In this document: positions 58,139 to 64,000 of the stretch, in pieces | Layout of the letters: each line of letters starts with the position of its first letter | Position numbering within the stretch: the stretch's first letter is position 1 | Made by a program: the position numbers and the translations under genes | Source: Toxonevra muliebris | Taxonomy: Eukaryota > Arthropoda > Insecta > Diptera > Pallopteridae | Length of the DNA stretch: 64,000 bases | Assembly: GCA_963691655.1 (NCBI GenBank) | Contig: CAVNUY010000004.1 | Location: 434,001 to 498,000, forward strand | Direction: 5' to 3' | Notes under the pieces: generated by a model | Databases searched by the model: none | Seen by the model: the letters and a program-made list of their open reading frames with translations, nothing else | Told to the model about the DNA's origin: nothing

Positions 58139-59514
58139 TCATGGTGACGTCGGGTCCTCCTCATCAGACAAAGGATGAGCCTCGACGTTCTCAGCGGCAA
58201 GCTCCATTTTACCGAAAAAGTCGCCAACTAGTTCGGAGGAGGACAGGGCACTCCCTTCATCAGAGAAATAAGTGTCTGTCTGGGACTGGGACAAGGTCGC
58301 CAGGAAGTCCACGGCTTCTGCCGAAGGCTCTGTGACGGTTTCTTGCCCAGTACCCAACTTGTCGCATCTGTAGACCCTGAGGGAGATCGAGTCGAACCCG
58401 TAGTTGATCTCCCCCTTAGTGGTGTTGAGCGGTGAGAGCGACTCCTCATTAAGGATGATGAGTGCCTCACGGAAGTTGCCCTTGTGTTCGCTGACCTTGG
58501 CTACTCTCCAATCATGGGTGGGTAGCTCAAGGTTGCTTAACTTTATAAGCTCGAGGATTTCATCCGTCGGGGAGGGGTCAGCCGGAATCCATGCCTTGGA
58601 ACGTGGTCGGCTGGGGATCTGGTCTTTAGATACAGCAAAAAGCTTTGCACCTGGCCATACCTCTTCCAACTTAGCAATGGCCAGCTTGTAAAGGTCCGCA
58701 GAGCGTTGATCTGCACAAGCTACCAACTTTATGTGGCCTTGATACCAACCGGCGTCTCGGCATTTGGGCGACGGGCCTAGATTCGCCGTAACAACGTCTT
58801 TGTAGACATTGCGAAGCACCGCCTGTACCAACCTCCAGTTGTCTGGGGATATGGTACCGTCGCTGTTACTGGAGTCAACAATGGCCAAGATAAGACCATC
58901 TTTCGCAACCTCATTAAAAGGCCGATTAAGTTTCGGCTTTGGGGTTGCCAGTCTTGGCCTTTTGGTGTCCTGACGGACAGGCTGGACAGCCTTTTCAGTC
59001 GACCTTTGTCGCTTCTAGCTAGCTGTATGAGGAGGTATTAGTGGAGGAGGAGGAGGCCGGCTTAGTTGCCGAATCCCTGGCTACACCAGACCGGCGAACG
59101 GGCGGTGGAACAGCCCTAGCACCTGGCACAGTTGCCGAAGTGGTAGGGTTGTTTGAAGAAAGCGACCGAACGCTAGAATTGGATGTGCTGGCGCTTTTGC
59201 TGGTGAAGGAAGAGGCCAGCTTAGTTGCTGAGGCCTTACCGGTACCAGACAAGCGAGCCTGAAGAAGAGCACCACCCGCACCCGGCACAGTTGCCTGGGT
59301 CCAGATGACGACGAGGGTGGTATGTTGGCCAAAACTCTCGTCGACACTGTAGGTCTGGTGCAAGAAGCACCAGAAGATGAGCACCAGATGTTGAGGGTGG
59401 TGAACGTTTGGCAGGCGATTGCCTAACCAATCTATTGGGCTCCCCATGCGGGTTGGCCTTGGGTTTTTGCGGTTTTTTATTGGACGTATTCATGATTGTT
59501 GGGTCCCCACTCAT
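58139..59514 (-). pseudogene. ORF1 of the LOA-like element, frameshifted
   Basis: The likely start is ATG 59514 (MSGDPTIMNTSNKKPQKPK). At least two frameshifts divide it: a Pro/Ser-rich N-terminus (59514 to about 59340), a Ser/Thr-rich middle to a stop at 59019, and a globular C-terminal part from about 59014 to TGA 58141-58139. The middle holds two diverged units, TVPGAGGALLQARLSG... and TVPGARAVPPPVRRSG..., each followed by SATK-ASS. The C-terminal part (GPSPKCRDAGWYQGHIKLVA, then WPGAKLFAV and LPTHDWRVAKV) resembles, as I recall, a domain of unknown function common in fly retroelement ORF1s. It is presumed RNA-binding. The C-terminal frame equals that of ORF2, separated only by the TGA. 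Confidence 0.75.
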
Positions 59515-60291
59515 GGCCGCTATCTCCGTCCGGATGTGTAGTCACCTTAATGGTCCCATGGTTATCTATGCCGAAGCAGGGAGGCCACGCGAGGGTTGGT
59601 ACAAGTCCTTATGAGAGCAAGTACTCAGAGCCAGACCAGTGCTAAATGGGAGTCATCTCAACCAAACCTACACCGCCAACCGAATGGCGACGGACTTCGA
59701 ACGTACCATGAGGCCTGCCAGGGTTTTAACGGGACGGAGACAGTTGTGACCTTAAACTGGAGCCGTTTACAGAAGGTTTCATCCCGCTGCTACAAGGTCC
59801 AGAAGCCACAACCACCAGCCCAAAGCAATCAAAAACAAATAAGGAGTAACAGGGAGGACCGTGGACAAATGAGGGGTCGTGCCATTTTGGTACCTGACGA
59901 CGCCCAATCCCACTAGGGGTGAACGTCAGAGTACCCAGGGGTGTTTTGATTGACCAGATATGCAGTGACCCACATGTAGTGCACGCCAGAAAGTCTAATT
60001 CTGATTGATATCAAAAATCAAACATATCTGAGGTGCATTACAAGCAGAACCCTAACATATCTGGGTCGAGAGGGTTTGCTCCGTCCGCCTGATCTATCTT
60101 AGCCAGTTGCATATCAGACATCTGATGTGCCCTGTTATAAGATAATAGTTTACACCAGCTGGCTGACATGCAACCGTTACCAGCTGTCACCACGAGGTGG
60201 TGATAGACTACACTACCATCAGACCACTCAATTACGGCACACATCGAGATGTATATTAGTCCCCTTAAGTGACTGATGGCTCGACAACCAA
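59515..60291 (-). other. 5' leader of the LOA-like element
   Basis: About 780 bases between the upstream target duplication and the ORF1 ATG, more GC-rich than the surrounding intron. It presumably holds the internal promoter of the element. I see no specific motif. Confidence 0.6.
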
Positions 60292-60386
60292 ACAAAACTT
60301 TAAGATTTGTATGGACAATTTTTAACGCTGTATCTATCTAGAATTTTTTGAAAGTCCTTGAAAAAAGAAAAATTTTGGTGTATATA

Positions 60387-61016
60387 CAGGTAGACCTCGC
60401 TTAACATGTTCTTTTTATATTACGGCCTCGCTTTAACACGTTTCACTTTTTGCGACATATTTCACACGGTTAAAACATCGTTCTAACATGGTATTGGAAA
60501 AAAATTGGTTTTGTTCGTAATATTGTTTGGTTTATACACAAAATCGTTGAAATTTTTTGAGTCTACTTTGGTGAAAAGTGGAGACTTTTTGGCTTTTTGG
60601 CACTTTGGCTTCATTTAAACATACTAAAATTTTCGTAAAAAATATGAATTTAAAGGTCGCTCGATTTTTTGTCTGGAAAATACATTTTTTAGCGGTTTCA
60701 GAAAAAAATCCCTTCTAGAAGCACCAGGAATACTGGAAAATTTGTTTTGCTCTTCGTTGTATTTATTACGGATTCGAGAATGTACTGGCGTACGTAAAAG
60801 AATTAGTTTGAATAAAATCAAAAAATTCATTACTTCTATATGTAACTATAACATTAGTTAAGGAAATCTCTGAAAAATCAACAAAAAAACAAATTCTTTT
60901 AAGATCTTGGAACGTAATCCCTTTTTTTGCACTGGTTCCTTGTATCGTTTAACATGAGTTCGCTTAGTATGGCATTTTCTAGGAACGTAATCCCCGTGTT
61001 AAGCGAGGTCTATCTG
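60387..61016. mobile_element. pogo/Tigger-type MITE (630 bp)
   Basis: TA lies at 60385-60386 and 61017-61018. The ends CAGGTAGACCTCGCTTAACA and, inverted, CAGATAGACCTCGCTTAACA form 20-bp TIRs with one mismatch. Diverged subterminal repeats of the same motif (CTCGCTTTAACACG near 60427; TTCGCTTAG near 60958) follow inward. CAG-type ends and TA duplication fit pogo/Tigger elements. The interior has only short frames (60830-60624), so it is non-autonomous. Confidence 0.8.
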
Positions 61017-62003
61017 TATTTTTAAATTTGATGCGGGTTTTTAAATTACGATTTAAACATTTTTCAAATAACTAATATACATTAATTAGTTATATTTAAT
61101 CATAACGTATTTAGTTATTTTCCTAGACTTAACTGTCAGCAGTTTTTTTATTGCAAAATAAAATATGAAAGTAGAAGAAGCGAAGCGCTCCACAAAAAAA
61201 AAAAAATTAAAAAAATTTTTTTTAATTAAACGGAGACAAAACTTGGCATTTTTTAAGTTTCAATAGCCATCGGAAAGGCGATGAATGATGTCCAAATTTA
61301 GAAATATGTAGGGTAATTCCGGGAGAGATAAAATCCTTGTGCTATCTCTTAAAGCTGCTCATTAACTATTTCGAATTTTGGTGTGCGAGTGTCAATTCAT
61401 ACGGTAACAAAATATAAAGCGCTTTTCTGTCAATTGCAAACTAGAAATATTAGAGAAAGCTTACCGTTCTTTAAAAAAAAATCCGAAAAAATGTAATATT
61501 AACTTTTATTAAAATGTATTAAATTACACTTGTAGGTGTAACAATTATTTTGAGTAAGCGAATTTGTAGTTCATTCACAGAAAGTTCAAGTAAATCATAT
61601 ATTGAGGATTTATACTTTATATTTTGTTGACAACAGCGTTGCTAGCTTATGCTGTTTATATTTTCTCCACAATTTACCGATTAAATTTCCAAAAGAGTTG
61701 TGCAGAGGAGTTAAAATGAACAGTTATGAAGTGTAGCTATTATTTTGAGCAACTGTGTATATTACATCAAATAAAGAATTAAAAATAAACTAAAGTCATG
61801 ACCTTGAAAATTGACATCTCGATTTAATTTTTATAGTCTCCTAAAATCTACCAGGTTATGTTTTATTTAATTGTTTTTAATTTTGTAGAATGTTAATAAA
61901 GTTTGCATGATGGAATAATTTCGTATATTAAATCTATTCACATATAAACTTGCAACAGCATATGATGATATTTTTTATTATTTTGTTTTGTAGCCTTTGA
62001 AGT
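61017..62003. other. Intronic stretch, no gene seen
   Basis: AT-rich, nothing recognised. Confidence 0.55.
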
Positions 62004-63285
62004 TCATTTAAATTTTGATAAAAAAAGAGATATAAAGTAACCATAATTGTTTCTTTGGTATGTTAGTTCTATTACGATAGATAAAAAATTTAAAGGAATT
62101 AATTTCATTTTTAATTTATTAATGTGCCCATTAATGTTCAAGTTTGAGTCAAACCATATACCCAAGTACCTTAATTTCTCGGCCCTAGAAATAAAATTGC
62201 CATTACAGAATGCTTCTGGCAACGCTTCTATTTCAGGAATTTTCTTAAAGTTATTGAATATGATAAAACTTGTTTTCGATAAATTCATTTTAGGAAGGTT
62301 TTTAACAAAGCACTCAGTTATTATTTTTATATTAAACTGTATATTACAAATCAATTCTTCTAATGTATCTTCTGCGTACATAAACGCTCCATCCTCTGCA
62401 TAAAACTGTGGTATTCCATTAAATCTTAAATTCAAAACTTTATTAATATGTATTAAGAAAAGAGTTACGGCTAATTTTGAGCCCTGTGGCACTCCCGCTT
62501 TAATTTTTTCTGTTGAATTTTTTATGGTGCCTATTTGTACAAATTGCTTTCTATAGCTTAATGGCGTTTTCGGTGAAGCCTTGTTCAATTAATTTTCTCA
62601 ACATTATCCTTAAATTTACGGAATCAAATGCTTTGCTTAAATCAACTGCCAACATTGCTACAAATTTCTTCTTATCCAAATTTTCATAGATAAATTCTAT
62701 ACAGTTCAGACAGGCGCTGATAATGTGCTTGATTTTTCCGTGAATCCAAATTGATTATCGTTGATAACATTGTTTACGTTCAAAAACTTTTTAAGTCTTT
62801 TTAATATAATGGTTTGAAAATTTTTTTCAATAGTACTAACTTTGTAATTGGTCTATAATTCGAGCAAAAGTCTTTGCTTACATGTTTGTGGATAGGAATT
62901 AATGAACCAATTTTCAATTCTTCAGGATACTTCCCAATCCGAAAACAATCATTTATAAACTTCTCCAATGGAACAGATAATGCCTCCTTATATTTCTTAA
63001 TAAGACGCACTGATACACCATCTGGTCCATTCACAAACCTTGAATTCAAAGTTCCTATTGCATTTATAACCTCAAGTGAACCGTAATTACTCAGTTCAAA
63101 AGAATGATTTATTCTACAATAGTTGTAAATTATTCATTGAGCGAATCGACAATTGCAACTGAATTTTTTAAAACATTTTCTTTATACTTAATTTGTATAA
63201 TTTCAATGTGATTTTTATGCTTTTTCCCATACATAATTTCTTTTAAAATTTTCCACGTTCTATTACTTGTGTTGACACGCAACGC
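62004..63285 (-). pseudogene. CR1/Jockey-superfamily reverse transcriptase relic
   Basis: From about 63285 downward: TWKILKEIMYGKKHKNHIE (linker), NGPDGVSVRLIKKY (63030s), SLIPIHKHVSKDFCSNYRPI, then after decayed text and shifts GVPQGSKLAVTLFLIHINKV and FMYAEDTL. The usual YADD catalytic box may fall at FYAEDGAF, where the first Asp is Glu, a change expected to kill polymerisation. LNLSKTSFIIFN-like thumb and LRYLGIWFD follow. No RNase H is seen. The 3' end near 62004 lacks a tail. It is a different lineage from the RNase H-bearing elements and possibly related to the relic at 1715-4432. Confidence 0.7.
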
Positions 63286-63794
63286 CGCAACTACTATCTA
63301 CATCACCGGCCGAGATATTATGCACTTATAATTACTTAATTTTTCCAACCTTGTAAATTTTCGAACTCATTTTTTTAATTGTCATTATTCTTCTCATAAA
63401 TTTATTCAATTTGGTTTTGGTTGTGACTACGGTCAAGAAACATAAAATGTAAGTAAATTGTTAACTGAATTTATATATTGAATTTTTCTGAACTTAAAAA
63501 TAAAATAAGAAATCTTTATAGATTTTAGCAACGGCATAAGCCAGCAGCTTAAAATATTGTGTTTAATTTGACTTTTGACTGCCACAACCAACATTCTAAA
63601 ATATTTAATTTTTGCGCACAATAATTACTGCTGAGGAATACTCTAGAAGACTTGTGCATTATTCCCGATAATTGTATTTGGATAGTGGACTTGCTAGTGG
63701 GATCGTTTGTGTGCGTTAGAACGCGAGGGACAGGTGATCATTATAACCTCAATTTTGGTAAGTCGCGCACATTTTCAAGAACCATAACGGCGAT
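63286..63794. other. Intergenic or intronic stretch, no gene seen
   Basis: Text from 63660 becomes less AT-rich and could be the leader of the frame that starts at 63795. A GTAAGT at 63758 would be a plausible splice donor. Confidence 0.45.
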
Positions 63795-64000
63795 ATGAAC
63801 ACCGAACCGGTAACGACGACAGCAGCAATTGCCGAACACATGCGAACCGATGCATCGGCATTAATCGAAGCAACGACATCTATAATGGCCGCCACCATGT
63901 ATGCGCCATCTCCAAATAATACGGTTGCGCCAATGCTACAAAATGCAGTGACTGCAACAACCACGTGTGCATTTACTGCCGTGTCTGAGTCGTCGTTAAT
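63795..64000 (+). CDS. Unidentified open frame running off the window
   Basis: ATG 63795 opens a frame of 68 codons with no stop to the edge (MNTEPVTTTAAIAEHM, then Ala/Thr-rich text). Its balanced base composition differs sharply from the AT-rich surroundings, as for a real gene or a young transposon. No domain is recognisable. A retroelement gag start, a host exon or chance are all possible. Confidence 0.35.
   Translation, partial: MNTEPVTTTAAIAEHMRTDASALIEATTSIMAATMYAPSPNNTVAPMLQNAVTATTTCAFTAVSESSL

Larger units (their letters stand above)
54449..60291 (-). mobile_element. Full-length LOA-like non-LTR retrotransposon (5.84 kb)
   Basis: An 11-bp target duplication ACAAAACTTTA lies at 54438-54448 and 60292-60302, so both ends are defined. 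On the minus strand: 5' leader (60291-59515), ORF1 (59514-58139), ORF2 (58123-54547: endonuclease, RT, RNase H, zinc knuckle), a short 3' region and a tail of TAACC units (54449-54462) in place of poly(A). It is antisense to CaMKII. Several frameshifts and stops make it inactive, but the decay is modest. Confidence 0.9.

Overview
The window is about 64 kb of AT-rich nuclear DNA from a higher fly. The only host gene I can identify is CaMKII (calcium/calmodulin-dependent protein kinase II). Four consecutive kinase-domain exons lie on the + strand at 19996-20090, 20160-20219, 52327-52381 and 52664-52989. The protein follows the Drosophila kinase almost residue for residue, but the introns are huge: at least 20 kb before the first exon seen, 32.1 kb between the second and third, and at least 11 kb after the fourth. 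The style and density of the transposons suggest a non-drosophilid brachyceran, possibly a tephritid fruit fly (inference). CaMKII sits on the dot chromosome (element F) in Drosophila, and in several other fly families that element is the X.

Nearly everything else is mobile DNA in nested layers. 1-13.1 kb: a cut hAT-type element, a CR1-like relic, an RNase H-bearing LOA-like relic, a fold-back element carrying a complete non-autonomous hAT insertion (8-bp target duplication), a TA-flanked MITE, a second LOA-like relic and a Jockey relic. 14.7-18.2 kb: a 3.46-kb transposon whose broken transposase shows the catalytic and zinc-binding signature of vertebrate RAG1. Its ends look like a 12-RSS and a 23-RSS and it is flanked by a 5-bp duplication. 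19.5-33.9 kb: a palindromic MITE, the first two exons, several inverted-repeat elements, a 5'-truncated LOA-like retrotransposon with an intact 665-codon reading frame, and a gypsy-type gag relic.

37.5-50 kb: dispersed repeats, a piggyBac relic, a TTAA-flanked composite holding a fold-back, a MITE and a Tc1-type element, a retroelement tail split by a MITE, a long inverted-repeat element with a broken gene, and a 77-bp minisatellite. 50.7-54.4 kb: a direct duplication brackets the third and fourth exons. 54.4-60.3 kb: a full-length LOA-like element, antisense to CaMKII. 60.4-64 kb: a pogo/Tigger-type MITE, another non-LTR relic, and an unidentified frame open to the window edge.

I found no rRNA, complete tRNA or CRISPR array. 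The standout is the RAG1-like transposon with 12/23-type ends at 14736-18195.
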